DNA of 64,000 nt from Membranipora membranacea (Eukaryota > Bryozoa > Gymnolaemata > Cheilostomatida > Membraniporidae), in the NCBI GenBank assembly GCA_914767715.1, contig OU612069.1:21883387-21947386 (forward strand), written 5' to 3'. Positions 1-15,500 of the stretch are shown here, in pieces. The number at the start of each line of letters is the position of its first letter. Position 1 is the first letter of the stretch. The notes under the pieces were generated by a model. The model was not told the origin of the DNA, ran no database searches, and saw only the letters and a list, made by a program, of their open reading frames with translations. A program made the position numbers and the translations under genes.

Positions 1-813
1 ATTCTAGGGATAGGGATAGATGCTGCACAGGGGAGTCTATTTATTCCTCAAGCTAAGGTAGCAGATGCCCTAAATCAGATCAATGCATTTCTATCTAAAG
101 ATCGTCAGCGAGTAAAATATTGGCAAAGACTACTAGGTAAACTTTGCCATCTTTCCCAGATTGTAGTAGCAGGTCGTGCATACCTCAGTAGTGTGTATGG
201 CAGTCTAAAGGGTATCATGTCATCTGGTCAAAATCACATGCGGCATATATCTTGTGAGACCAGATCTGATTTGGTTGTATGGAGAGATTTTCTGTCTTAT
301 TTAGCACCCGGTAAACAGTTCCAATATCTTGTGGCAGGGGCTGTAGACTTCACTCTGGTCACTGATGCTTCAGGATCAATAGGATATGGAGGTTTTTGGG
401 GAAACACCTGGTTCCATGGGATGTGGCCAGATGAGCTTTGGACAAACTTAATCATCACAGTTCTAGAGCTGTTCCCCATATTCGTAGCAGTGCACATGTG
501 GAAGAAAAAATTTACAAATTCAGTGGTTGAGGTCAGGACAGATAATGGGGCCCTAGTCTCTATTTTAGAACATCTGTATTGTAAATATGCTGTTGTGAGA
601 AAGCTACTACGCCTTTTGGCGCTCCTATGCATGCAACAAAATATTCTCCTAGTGGCCAGACATATCCCAGGATTAGAGAAAATTGCTGCAGATTTGTTTT
701 CCAGAAATAAAATCAGAGAATTTAAACTCCGTTTTCCCACCATGGCTGCCTGTCCAACTAGCTTTCCGGTACACCTGTGTCCAAGTAGGGTAAAAGATAT
801 ATACTGGTCGTAA
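1..813 (+). CDS. Reverse transcriptase C-terminus plus RNase H domain of the Ngaro-like element (5' partial)
   Basis: The frame is open from base 1 to the TAA at 811-813, so the start lies outside the window. The first 70 residues (L-G-I-G-I-D, then L-L-G-K-L-C-H and V-A-G-R-A-Y-L) match the thumb/connection part of DIRS/Ngaro reverse transcriptases. An RNase H fold follows, with the acidic residues expected: V-T-D-A-S (about base 360), L-E-L-F-P (about 465), R-T-D-N (about 537) and A-D-L-F-S-R (about 690). RNase H removes the RNA strand during reverse transcription. The next frame starts 158 bp downstream. No internal stop is present. Family assignment is secure; whether the element is Ngaro or DIRS rests on the repeats downstream. 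Confidence 0.85.
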   Translation: MLGIGIDAAQGSLFIPQAKVADALNQINAFLSKDRQRVKYWQRLLGKLCHLSQIVVAGRAYLSSVYGSLKGIMSSGQNHMRHISCETRSDLVVWRDFLSYLAPGKQFQYLVAGAVDFTLVTDASGSIGYGGFWGNTWFHGMWPDELWTNLIITVLELFPIFVAVHMWKKKFTNSVVEVRTDNGALVSILEHLYCKYAVVRKLLRLLALLCMQQNILLVARHIPGLEKIAADLFSRNKIREFKLRFPTMAACPTSFPVHLCPSRVKDIYWS

Positions 814-971
814 GGTGACAAATAATAATAACTATTTCTCTTTTCTAATCATAAGCACAAAATTGACCTTTGAGCCTCAGGACGTGAAGCGCGGGGGTGA
901 GAAGGTCAAAGCAACACATGACATTAATTATTGTTGTGCAATGTTTATTTTAGAAATACAAGTACGTACTC

Positions 972-1850
972 ATGATACATAAAAGATTCCCTTCACTATT
1001 TATTTCGGGTCTGAGGGCTAAGGCGAGGGGCTTCTTAGACAAGTCTTTGTCCGAGGGCTCAAAGAAGTCTTACGATCGATTTTACAACCAATACAAAATG
1101 TTCTGCTCTGAGCACAAGCTCAAAAAATTCTCTACTTCGTCAATGGAGTTGTGGCTAACAAACCTGGCACAAGAAGGAAAGAAACACAGTGCAATGCTGT
1201 CACATGTGTCAGCAGTAAAATTATTTTGCGTAAAAAAGAACAGTGAGGTTACCTTTGCTACTCATAAACTAAAGTTAATATTGAGGGGTATAAAAAACTC
1301 ACAGGGTAGAACTCAAAAGAAAACACAGGCGATATCTCTTGACCAACTACACACTCTGATCACTAAGGCAGAGCAGGTCTTGGGGAGTATAGATGGGAGG
1401 CGCTTTACTGCCATGGTATCTTGTGCTTTTTATGGATTCTTACACCCTTGCGAGTATTGTATATCCTCAGCAGGGCATCATATGTCTGTTGGCGATGTGT
1501 GTTTTAGCAAGGGTGCCAGGGAAGTGCACATTAATTCTTTCAAGAATTCTGCAGAGTCAGCAAGCATTATGACTAAAGCAGTAGGGGGAAAGACATGCCC
1601 AGTTCACCTCGTTAAGAGGTATTTAAAACACTGGAAACCCTCCCAAAGCAGCCCTTTGTTTGAAGTCACAACAGCAGAGTTCAGAAAAGAGTTCAGTGAT
1701 GTCCTTAAGGATTCAAAAATAGAGGGTTGGGTCACTCCTCACTCAATGAGACGAGGTGGCGCTACCTGGGCTAGCATTCAGGGCTCAAGAATAAGATCTT
1801 TTGGCAGGTGGTCATCCGATGCCTTCAAGAAATATATCTTGATAAACTAA
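972..1850 (+). CDS. Tyrosine recombinase of the Ngaro-like element, first catalytic Arg replaced
   Basis: 292 residues. The N-terminal half is a SAM-like core-binding region (S-Y-D-R-F-Y, W-L-T-N-L, L-R-G-I-K). In the C-terminal half the usual F-L-R-P motif reads F-Y-G-F-L-H-P-C-E, so the first catalytic arginine is histidine. The H-x-x-R box is present as T-P-H-S-M-R-R-G-G-A-T, followed by G-R-W-S-S-D-A-F and a tyrosine in K-K-Y-I, seven residues from what would be the end of the domain. These enzymes integrate circular DNA intermediates of DIRS/Ngaro elements. The intact length with a lost catalytic residue suggests a recently inactivated copy. The start was taken at the first ATG of the frame; an earlier non-ATG start by frameshift from the upstream frame cannot be excluded. 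Confidence 0.85.
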   Translation: MIHKRFPSLFISGLRAKARGFLDKSLSEGSKKSYDRFYNQYKMFCSEHKLKKFSTSSMELWLTNLAQEGKKHSAMLSHVSAVKLFCVKKNSEVTFATHKLKLILRGIKNSQGRTQKKTQAISLDQLHTLITKAEQVLGSIDGRRFTAMVSCAFYGFLHPCEYCISSAGHHMSVGDVCFSKGAREVHINSFKNSAESASIMTKAVGGKTCPVHLVKRYLKHWKPSQSSPLFEVTTAEFRKEFSDVLKDSKIEGWVTPHSMRRGGATWASIQGSRIRSFGRWSSDAFKKYILIN

Positions 1851-1916
1851 GGTGCAGTTTTGGCGAAACAATTGTTCTGAGCTTGCTAGGTGTGCCTCGC
1901 TCAATACAATTGGTTT

Positions 1917-2092
1917 GGTGTTCATTTGTTCGTCAATTCTGCACCAGATTTAACAACATCTAATACTATGGCAAGTACCCTGTCTGCCAAACAACATATA
2001 CAGTGGCGTTGATCGTCACTTTCGGTTACAAATGCGTGAAGCGCCCCATATTTTTTTCCCCTATAATATGTTACATTATAAGAAAGAAAAAA
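1917..2092 (+). repeat. Split direct repeat, first copy (B1)
   Basis: Practically identical to 2477-2652 at a constant offset of 560 bp. Begins just after the recombinase stop codon and ends in an A-rich stretch. Confidence 0.85.
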
Positions 2093-2476
2093 TAAAGTTT
2101 TTGGTACAAAAAAGATTTTTTTCTGCCCTTATAACACCTCACTTGTCTTGGCAATCAGTCCCAAGACATGACAAATAATCCAGGTCAACTGAATAAAAAG
2201 CTGCCCTCCCTCAACCAACTAAGGACAACTTATTGGTAAGGAAAACTTAGAACTACTGTTCTCAGCCAATGATAGGCTTTCTTAGAACTACTGTTCTCAG
2301 CCAATGATAGGCTTTCTTAGAACTACTGTTCACAGCTACTCACATATTCTTTCTTTCAATCTACATCCGGTCACCACGCTGGTCTTGAAAGAGAATAAGT
2401 CTGTCAATTTCCCTCCCACCTCCCTATCACTAACCTATGTCGTCCATTGTGGAAATGCTAACAATTTCCTGGTGAT
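2093..2476 (+). repeat. Segment between the direct repeats (A2-like), with 35-bp tandem repeats
   Basis: By analogy with Ngaro termini this should be the second copy of the A repeat, whose partner would lie 5' of the window. It contains a 35-bp tandem repeat: 2246-2280, 2281-2315 and a partial third unit from 2316 to about 2334. No coding sequence is convincing here. Confidence 0.55.
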
Positions 2477-2652
2477 GGTGTTCATTTGTTCGTCAATTCT
2501 GCACCAGATTTAACAACATCTAATACTATGGCAAGTACCCTGTCTGCCAAACAACATATACAGTGGCGTTGATCGTCACTTTCGGTTACAAATGCGTGAA
2601 GCGCCCCATATTTTTTTCCCCTATAATATGTTACATTATAAGAAAGAAAAAA
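2477..2652 (+). repeat. Split direct repeat, second copy (B2), right end of the element
   Basis: Second copy of the 176-bp repeat. Homology stops at 2652, which therefore marks the right end of the element, only 66 bp from the donor site of the last visible exon of the minus-strand gene. Confidence 0.8.
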
Positions 2653-2717
2653 GTACAATAAACCTAAATTAAAAGCAAGTTAGAGGCCTAATATTGAAGA
2701 TAATATCATAATCGTAC

Positions 2718-3077
2718 CTGACTTTGTTGTGGTCTCTGCAGACAATGTGGCAAGTCTTCCTAGTCGTCTAGTAGACGAGCTGGAGGTTGATGGTGTAGTG
2801 GTGACTTGAATTGTTGTCATCGGTGAAGTGGTTTTTGAGAATGTTGATGTAGATGAACTTGCCTCGGCTGATTTAGAAATGGTGGGCAGAGCGGTTGAGG
2901 GGAGTTTAACAGTAACATAAGAGGCAGTAGTGTGGACTTGTTTTATATTTGAAGGAGTGCAGATCACACCATCGCCAGCAAACCCATTGTTACAATTGCA
3001 CGCAAAGCTCCCATCTGTATTCAAACACTTTGCATTGGTGTCACAGCTGTTTGTCCCAAGTGTACATTCATCAACAT
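2718..3077 (-). CDS. Exon 6: calcium-binding EGF module and Ser/Thr-rich region
   Basis: 360 nt. D-V-D-E-C-T-L-G-T-N-S-C EGF module ending G-F-A-G-D-G-V-I-C, then about 75 residues dominated by Ser, Thr and Pro (for example T-T-P-S-T-S-S-S-S-T), a mucin-like stretch likely to be O-glycosylated. The donor CAG|GTACGAT at 2718/2717 is in phase 1. If it is not used, the frame ends at a stop at 2680-2682. No AATAAA signal on this strand lies between the stop and the retroelement, which favours splicing to a further exon. Confidence 0.75.
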
Positions 3078-6000
3078 CTGATAACAAATAGTACAACGAC
3101 ATTCAACGCCGTGAATGAAATTACTTAATTACTGCATATTTCTGTCATAACCAGCTTGTAGTTGATTGTTGACCATTAACCATGTTATTGTTGTCTCACC
3201 TATGCATATATCTTTTCCATTCTTGGTATAACCATCTTTGCAGTCACACCTAAAGCCTGATGACACAAAGATGCACTTGCTGTTCTCAGGGCATATATTG
3301 TTTATATCTGGGCACAACGTTCCAGCTAATAAATCAAGAAGATAAAAATTAAACAAATAATTATCATCGGTTTTAAGTTAAAGCATATCAATATCAGTGC
3401 TGCTGCAGGATCTAAATTACTAGCTCTCTAAGCAAGATCTTTTAACAGACCTGTTGTGATATCAAGGTTTTGCGAAATTTGTATTTGATCTGAGGTATCT
3501 AAGGAATCTCTGCAATTATCAATCACCTAGGTCAAATAGTTCTGCTCATACCTGCACAGAAAGTGAGCCCGTCTCCGCTCCAACCATCTGGGCACTTACA
3601 CTCAAAGCTTCCATCTGTATTAATACATGTAGAATTGTCTCCCTTACATGGAGAGTTCTCGCACTCATCAATCTCTGTGGATTATAGCAATTATAGAGTC
3701 ATTAAAGAAAGCGGTGCAAACTTGATTATTTTCAGAAAAAAATTTCAAATGCAAATGCGATCTTGATGAGACTATAGCTTGAAAGTGACTAATGCAAATG
3801 GAATATTTGGTTCATGCATTTCGGTACTCATTGCAGAAGCAAACTATTTGGAACTTGTGTACTCTTAAAATACAATACAACTAATATATGGTACTTATAT
3901 ATGTAGCAGGCATATGATACTTATAACATTGCTCATTTATTCATATCTTGAAGACTCAAATGAGACCATCAAGGTTTGATATCCTACCTTTACATTGTTT
4001 CGCGTCTCCTGTGGTGTCCTCGTATCCCTGCGGACAGTTACTGCATGTAAATCCTCCTTCTGTGTTCGTACAGATGGCTATTTTATCACAGTCATCATTC
4101 ATCTCCAAGCATTCATCTACATCTGCGATGAAATAGAGGTCACAAGACAGATGCAAGGCAAGAAGGTACAGAAAGTTGACAAAGTGACTGCAGGACCAAG
4201 TTTTCTGACTAGGCTTGTAGTTCAACTAGTTAACTAAAAAACCCTTCTGAAAGTACCTTATTGTATTTACACTTTGTGAAGACTGGGGGGTTTGAATCGT
4301 TCTTGGTCAATGTCTGGCCCTACATCTGTGATGAGAAAATCAAACTTTCCAAAGTTATTTTTTAGACTGAAATCATTCCAAAACAAATTATCAAGTATCC
4401 CATCGCATTTTCAAATTTTAGGGTTGTCTAGCCTTTTACAAAGCTATGACAACTCCTACATAGTTTACCATGCTGTTGGCCAAAAGGAAGTCATGTGACC
4501 ACTGTCTATTGAATTGTGGGAATTCTAAAACAACCAGTCCTTTGATTGATTGCCCTGAATCTGAGAACTACATTAACATTAACATTAGCATGTGGGTATA
4601 TATAAAAATTGGATATTAAGTCTCCTTTATTTGCTTTTAAGTCCGATCATGCAGAGTAAGAATACCTAGTATTGTTTCAATTTGGTTCACTCTTGACAGG
4701 TGAAGCGTGAAGTCATGTGAGATGTGAAGACATGTAAGGTGAATGTTATCGGTTATCACCTTGTATTATTAAGATTTTCACTAGAGGTGCAAAACGAAAA
4801 AAGGGGTGAAATCAGAAAAAAATGATTGTAAACACCTTTAAATAAGGTTTCTGTGAGAAGTGCATCCTAACCAAAATGCTAGTCAACTCCCAGGGCCTGT
4901 AGGCAGCCTTATTTGGTAAAAAATTTTTGCTTGCTGGGCTCCTGTTGTATATCTTATTTGTGGCGAAAATCAGAGGACACAACAATTTTGTTGCTTTCTC
5001 AGATTTTTGGCATCTGATTTTCGCTCAACATTGATAAATTATCAAAAACTCCTGATTATGAAATGGTAATATAATTCTCATTGTGGAGAATTGTTAATAC
5101 CTAATCAATATGTAGATTGATGAATTACCATCGCTAATTGGTAAATTGTGTAATCTCAAAATAGAGATTGTAAATATTGCTGTTATTTGCAAAAAGGTTA
5201 TTGATACCTATTTACTGTTCATACCTGTACTATCTCAAAAAGAGATTTTGTATACCTATGTTATTTTGGTTGAGGCGTAATCTAGCATGGATTGATAACG
5301 CCTCATTGTGAAACCAAATGTTTTCTCAAGAAAGCTATTTTATAGCAAAACGGAATGTAATGACTTTGAGTCAGTCATTGGTGTGCTTTGGTGATACTTA
5401 ATCCAATAAACAAATGTTAAATATAAACCCCACAAACAGGATTGATTGATGAATTAAAAAATAAACATGTTCAACTTTAAGTCTGATTGAGGATTTTAGT
5501 TACTGTGACATGGAAAGGAAGCACAAAGCAATGAAAGATCAGTTTTCTCGAAAGAACAACATCTTCATAGCATGGTATTAATTTGTAAATATTTTAAAGT
5601 TGTCACATACACTGTATGTGACACGCCTAGGTGCATGACTCTACATGAAGTTAGGCATTGTATATTGCACTGTCATGGTTGCCATGGTCTTAATCTGATT
5701 AATTGTTATACTCTTCCGCATTTACTTCCATTTTTTGCACATTTAATTACCATCTAAATGCGGAGGTTGGCCATCAAAATCATGACGTATCATCCCACCC
5801 TTTTCTATTTTTACGACCTATTTATACAGGTCAGTATAAAGAACAGTGGTTTTTGCTCTGAAGAATTAGTTACAATAGCGAGTTACAATAGTGAGCTACA
5901 ATTGCGAGTTACAATTGCGAGTTACAATTGCGAGTTACGATCGGGAGTTACGATCGGGAGTTACGATCGGGAGTTACGTGTGACAGTTACAACTTGGCGT

Positions 6001-7194
6001 TGCAATTTATCAGTTGCCTGGGGCATTTGCCCCAGGGTGTAGTTCAGTAATAAAATCATCAAACTGCCGAAAAACTGCATTCAGTATCATAAAGTAATCT
6101 CATATGAACTCTGCCAGCAGTGAACTGTCGTGATCCTTCTCGATCCGACAATGTCTTCTATAAATATGCACCTGAAGTAATTTTCAATCTTAAAGGGCAA
6201 CCAAGGTTTCGCAGCAATGCATTAATGGGTAGCAAATAATGTGCTGGGCAGCATCAGCTTTGTGAATTACGCGATGCAAAACTCAAAGTAGTTGCTGACT
6301 CTAAGCTGGGTAGCACTTCAGTTTAGGGGAGGTTCCAAGACTTTGCTGTAATAATTATAGAGCACAGGCTAAATAATAACAGGAACAGGAAACTGCTATG
6401 TGGTATTCTCTTTTAGCTGAGTTTGAGTACCTGATGGAAGAAATGTTTCACAAGAATTCTGGCTGAATATTCTTCCGAATTATAATTTGTCTTTTTCCCC
6501 ATGCAGAAGGTGCAATCTGCTAATAATCAATGGCCATCAATGAGAAGCTGTTTGAAACCTTGGTTGCCCTTTAACTGTAGTCAGAATTTCTCATTCATAG
6601 CAAAACTGTGTAAAACACATGGTTTTGCCTAAAAAGAATTGATCAATGGAGAAAAGTTAATAATCATAAAGTTATTATATTCTCAAATATATCATAATAT
6701 TTACAGATATTAAATATACTCACATTTATTTGACTAACCTTATCTATGATTATTATTACCTGTACAACTCACACCATCCCCTCTAAAGCCTGGTGAGCAC
6801 TCACATTCGAATGAAAACGTATCTGTACTGAAGGCACATTTACCATTCGGTGAGCAATCTTGTCCTGTGTTCCCGCATACAGCACCTATTACAAAAAGAT
6901 GTAAGCAAAAGCATCAATTCATATCAGCCAAAATGGTTTAGTTATTACCAAGTAAAAACAAGACTCATATCAAAATGTCAAATGGCATAAACATTTTAGG
7001 AAGAGGAACTAAGTTATGATGATAACAATATTGACAAATTTTAGGCCTTGTTTAGTATGAGTAAAGTATTTGAATTGTGACGCTAATCTGAGACAAGATG
7101 TAATCATATTGGCCATAGACATACCTGTTTGTTGAGTGAGACCAAGGAGCAGCATCAGAACAATAAGTGAGTGCAATCTACTGTTTGGTGACAT
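2718..7194 (-). CDS. Secreted EGF-repeat protein with Ser/Thr-rich tail (short paralogue, 3' end not seen)
   Basis: Spliced minus-strand gene. Exons, in order of transcription: 7194-7125 (signal peptide), 6885-6760, 4122-3988, 3674-3552, 3325-3200, 3077-2718. All introns are phase 1 with GT/AG borders. The product is a signal peptide, a non-calcium EGF, a cbEGF, an EGF with a long last loop, a second non-calcium EGF and a cbEGF, then about 75 Ser/Thr-rich residues. The module order copies the N-terminus of the giant plus-strand gene that starts 5.2 kb away head to head, so the two are paralogues. The last exon has a phase-1 donor, so one or more 3' exons probably lie at or beyond the left window edge, across the Ngaro-like element; otherwise reading through gives a stop at 2680. 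A matrix or cell-surface role is inferred; no known protein name can be assigned. Confidence 0.85.
3200..3325 (-). CDS. Exon 5: non-calcium EGF module
   Basis: 126 nt from TAG acceptor to GTGAG donor. Starts A-G-T-L-C-P-D-I-N-N-I-C, six cysteines, no D-x-D-E-C. Corresponds to 15519-15656 of the plus-strand gene ([12 protein letters not shown]). Confidence 0.8.
3552..3674 (-). CDS. Exon 4: calcium-binding EGF module with C-P-D-G-W core
   Basis: 123 nt. E-I-D-E-C-E-N-S-P-C start and C-P-D-G-W-S-G-D-G core. Its partner in the plus-strand gene, 14980-15108, shares E-C, S-P-C and C-P-D-G-W-K-G-D-G, in the same position after the signal peptide. Confidence 0.85.
3988..4122 (-). CDS. Exon 3: calcium-binding EGF module
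   Basis: 135 nt. D-V-D-E-C start, with C-D-K-I-A-I-C and T-E-G-G-F-T-C as central loops. An extra residue separates cysteines 4 and 5 (C-S-N-C), and the last loop is lengthened by D-T-T-G-D-A-K, so it is slightly off the standard pattern. Confidence 0.85.
4963..5246. repeat. Cluster of short perfect hairpins
   Basis: Successive inverted repeats with loops of 5 to 6 nt: 5073-5079/5086-5092 (7 bp), 5104-5109/5116-5121 (6 bp), 5152-5157/5164-5169 (6 bp), 5232-5236/5242-5246 (5 bp); also a 12-bp stem 4963-4974/5013-5024 with a longer loop. All lie in AT-rich intron sequence. Confidence 0.6.
5866..5985. repeat. 13-bp tandem repeat
   Basis: About nine imperfect units of period 13 around the core GAGTTACAAT/GAGTTACGAT. 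Two subtypes occupy the left and right halves. Confidence 0.85.
6190..6574. mobile_element. piggyBac-type MITE, copy 1 (TTAA-flanked)
   Basis: 385 bp including TTAA at both ends (6190-6193 and 6571-6574). The 17-bp perfect terminal inverted repeats start AGGGCAACCAAGG. No coding capacity. Nearly identical to 19244-19628. TTAA target duplication is the hallmark of piggyBac-superfamily transposition, so it was presumably moved by a transposase encoded elsewhere. Confidence 0.9.
6760..6885 (-). CDS. Exon 2: non-calcium EGF module
   Basis: 126 nt between TAG acceptor and GTAAT donor. Six cysteines; starts G-A-V-C-G rather than D-x-D-E-C, so lacks the N-terminal calcium ligands. Ends G-F-R-G-D-G-V-S-C-T-G, closely matching the equivalent first module of the plus-strand gene ([11 protein letters not shown]). 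Confidence 0.85.
7125..7194 (-). CDS. Exon 1 of the minus-strand EGF gene: signal peptide
   Basis: ATG at 7194-7192 opens a 23-codon exon with a hydrophobic core (L-I-V-L-M-L-L-L-G-L) followed by T-Q-Q-T-G, a typical secretion signal. An in-frame TAA lies four codons upstream, so this is the first possible ATG of the frame. The donor reads CAG|GTATG and leaves phase 1, the same phase as every later exon. The 5' UTR continues to an undetermined point above 7194. Confidence 0.85.
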
Positions 7195-12422
<5,228 letters not shown>

Positions 12423-12501
12423 ATGACGGGTTCACTTACACAAAGCCTCTTGTGGATTGTTCTGATTTATTTAGCTTTGACAGATATACTGATTACCACA
12501 G
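12423..12501 (+). CDS. Exon 1: signal peptide of the giant EGF gene
   Basis: ATG at 12423 with an in-frame TGA two codons upstream (12417-12419), 26 codons and one extra base, donor CAG|GTATG. Hydrophobic core [11 protein letters not shown] after a short M-T-G-S-L-T-Q-S head, ending I-L-I-T-T-G. Length, phase and donor mirror exon 1 of the minus-strand gene. It is too short to be found by size-limited frame searches; support is the phase match and the paralogue. Confidence 0.8.
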
Positions 12502-15500
12502 GTATGTATGCCACTGTTTCCTAGCTCATCCTGAATGTGATGTTAGTCTCTGATTGCCATTGCATAACATTTTACATATTTGTTGCACAGTTTGTTGGAA
12601 CTGTACCAAAGCGGCCCTCAAAACACAGAGTTCCTTTCCACAGGTGCCAATGATGTCTGAAAAAATTAATGAAAGTATTTGAGGTCCCTTTCAAACTTGA
12701 CAAGGTATTTTGTGATACCGCACCTTACATCAAGATAAAGTAAAACTGAAAATTTACCTCCAGGAATTTTTCCCTCCCAGTGTGCGCTTATTTGCTATAG
12801 TCCCGTATTGAGCTCTGAAAACTTGCCGATGGTATAAGGGTCCAATTTCTATTTACATCACATAATCTAATCGATTTATATGTTGATTTTTACACACTTG
12901 TTGCATCGTTTGTTGCAACTGTGCCAAAGAGGCCCTCAGAACAGAGAATTATTGCCAAATTATGAAAAGCGCCTTAAAGGTCTCTTAAAATCAGGCATGA
13001 CAGCGTTCGCAATCTCTTTTAATCTTGACAAATTGATTGGTGACGGCACGCCTGCCATAATGAAAACAGATACTGAAATCATAACTCAACTCATTGAATT
13101 TATCCTTCGCAGAGTGGGCTTCTTTGATCAACTGCTGCAAGTTGAGCTCTGACAACTTTTTAACACTTGATACATGAATAATTGAGACAGTTCTAAAGCA
13201 CTTTATTCTTGGAAAACCTCTGAAAAGTGCATCATTTCAACAAAAATTTGTTTAGATTTCCATCAATGTAATAGTTACAGACCTAGCCTTCCGTAAAATA
13301 AAATTTCATCCCATCCATTTTGTGTTGGTCTTCTAGATTGCCACCTAAATAAAAAAGTATGTGAGATATAGATGTAATAACAATAGTCCTTAGATCTGGG
13401 TCAAATCTTTGAGTGTAGTTGTGGTTAATAATTACTTTTGATGCACTGTATGTGAAAAAGAGTTTGGGGATTACAAGCAGTCTTCAAAAAGGCTCCATGC
13501 CTACCACTGAAATCATCAAACATTGCTATGAGTTTTTGACTTGATTATGTGTTCAACTGGAATGCTGTATATACAATCAGTGTCATTCGCCTGTTTAACA
13601 TCACACCTTACCCTGTACAAAAATGCTATGCATTTTTAGATGCCGCTAAATGTGGCGTACTTGAATGTTCAAAGGATGCTACCTGCGCATTCTCCTTTAC
13701 TGGAGCAATTAAATTCACCTGCGTCTGCAATAAAGGCTTCAGAGGAGACGGAGAATCATGTCAAGGTCAGTTCTGTATCTTGATGGTAGTAGCATTTAAT
13801 TACAAACAACATTCTCACATTCACCAATGCCGGGAGACAACAAACCCAGAATACCAATGCCGTAAATATTGTTGTTTATGAAATGTTGTGCCATCAACCC
13901 GGGCAACGTTTGAGCGCTTAAACGTACAAGGAACCAAACACAGGGATAAAGTTACCCGGGGGGAGTAAATTATACGCAGGAGAGAATGTTAAACGCTAAA
14001 TTCAAAGCTGATTACATTTCCTCGCCCTCATTACTTCATGTAGCCTTTCACCTTTCCGGCAGCTAAAAGAAAATGCTAGCTATCATTGATAAAACAATCT
14101 CGAGCTAACATTCAGTCTCACTGGGTATATAATATCATCAAGTCGGCAAGAAACCATGTCTTTTTATTCAGAGTATATAGCAAAAATTAAAATGAAAAAC
14201 AAACTTATGTACTTAATTCGTTTGTTTTAATAGACATTGATGAGTGCGCAGACAAAACAGATACCTGTGATAATAATGTCATATGTACTAATACTCCTGG
14301 ATCATACACATGTCAATGTAAACCAGGCTTCAGAGGAAATGGGAAAACCTGTACAGGTGAGTGTTCACAGGGCATGGATGAGTTGGTGATTTGATGTTGC
14401 AGGTTGTCTTGGGGACAATGTGATGTTGACCAAGTAATACTGAATATTCAAACAAATGTTGTGTGAAAACATCTTGTATGGCAATGGCATGAGAGGTTTT
14501 ATCTGGTAGATGAGGGATTGAAAATTATAGTGATCGAAATATTTGGCAGTCTAATCACATTAATTCAAGCAAATTTCCCCTATCAACAGTACAGCAGAGA
14601 TGCAAATTAACCAATATTTTGCTGGTTACAACAGGGATGGTGTGGGCGGACTTCTTCGTTCTGATGCTTTTCATGATGCCTCTGCTGTATTTATTATAAC
14701 AACAGTAGGCCAATCATAGGGGATTACATTTGTTGGTCAGTTTTCGAGCTTGAGCAGGGTTTGAGGTTAACTCCTTTTCCTGACTGACCAGTTTTTCGCC
14801 TTCCTATGCAATAGGCTACCACCAAATTGGATACATTTCTTATCTGTGCAATGTACAGCGTAAACACTTAAATTCTTTGTTTAAACCTTAAAGTCAATGC
14901 ACTTAGTTTTGACATGGAGTTGATAACCATCCAGTCATGATTGAGATAACACAAATATTTTCGTTGAAATTTGATACAGATATTGATGAATGTTTGAGCT
15001 CACCATGTACAGCACCAAATGCTTCCTGCGAAAACAATGATGGAGGATATGAATGTAAATGTCCTGATGGATGGAAAGGAGATGGTGTTAGTCTTCATGG
15101 TTGTAATGGTGAGTCAATTCTATAGCAGGAGGCAACTCAGTTGGTTAAAGCGCCTGCCTTCTAACGCGCACGTGTTAGAGGTCTTTGGTCCGAATCCCAC
15201 TGCAGTCTACTGACTACTGGGCTCAATATGGCGGCCGCGCCCTCAAGGCACCCTTATTTCTCAGTCCTCAGACAGACATAACACTTAAGATTTTGACCCA
15301 CATTTTTTAAAGCTAACAATAAAAACGAATGAATTGTGCAAAGCACTAAGCCCACTTCATTTTGTTTATGTGGTAGGTGATTTGAAAAGCAACCAATCAG
15401 TTCAGGTTTGTTATCTTTGTACTGTTGCAACGGAATTTAATCTCTAGTTCCCACCTCTGCATTCAATTCTCCTGTTAATGCTTGTGAATACAATAACCAC

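Larger units (their letters stand above)
1..2652 (+). mobile_element. Ngaro/DIRS-type tyrosine-recombinase retroelement, 3' part
   Basis: The element enters from the left edge. It contains, in order, the end of a reverse transcriptase with RNase H (1-813), a tyrosine recombinase (972-1850) and a terminal structure in which a 176-bp sequence occurs twice exactly 560 bp apart (1917-2092 and 2477-2652) with a 384-bp segment between. That arrangement matches the B1-A2-B2 end of the split direct repeats known for Ngaro elements; the A1 copy would lie upstream of the window. No LTR, integrase or protease is visible. The recombinase has a substitution at a catalytic position, so this copy is probably inactive. 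It abuts the 3' side of the minus-strand EGF gene and may sit in one of its introns. DIRS-like and Ngaro-like are hard to separate without the 5' half. Confidence 0.8.
4231..6759 (-). other. Long intron 2 region of the minus-strand gene
   Basis: No EGF exon found on either strand between 4123 and 6759. It contains a cluster of short hairpins (4963-5246), a 13-bp tandem repeat (5866-5985) and a TTAA-flanked MITE (6190-6574). Short open frames here look random. Confidence 0.6.

Noticed and set aside
5758-6042. 94-codon open frame with repeated S-Y-N-S/C-E-L units
   Set aside because: It is the translation of the 13-bp tandem repeat and continues into non-repetitive intron sequence without domain character.
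12880-13152. 90-codon open frame in intron 1
   Set aside because: No recognisable domain, overlaps a degenerate local duplication, and no phase-compatible splice sites; could not be supported as an exon.
15127-15215. A functional tRNA gene
   Set aside because: Box A and box B are present but the anticodon and acceptor stems do not pair properly; more likely a SINE relic.
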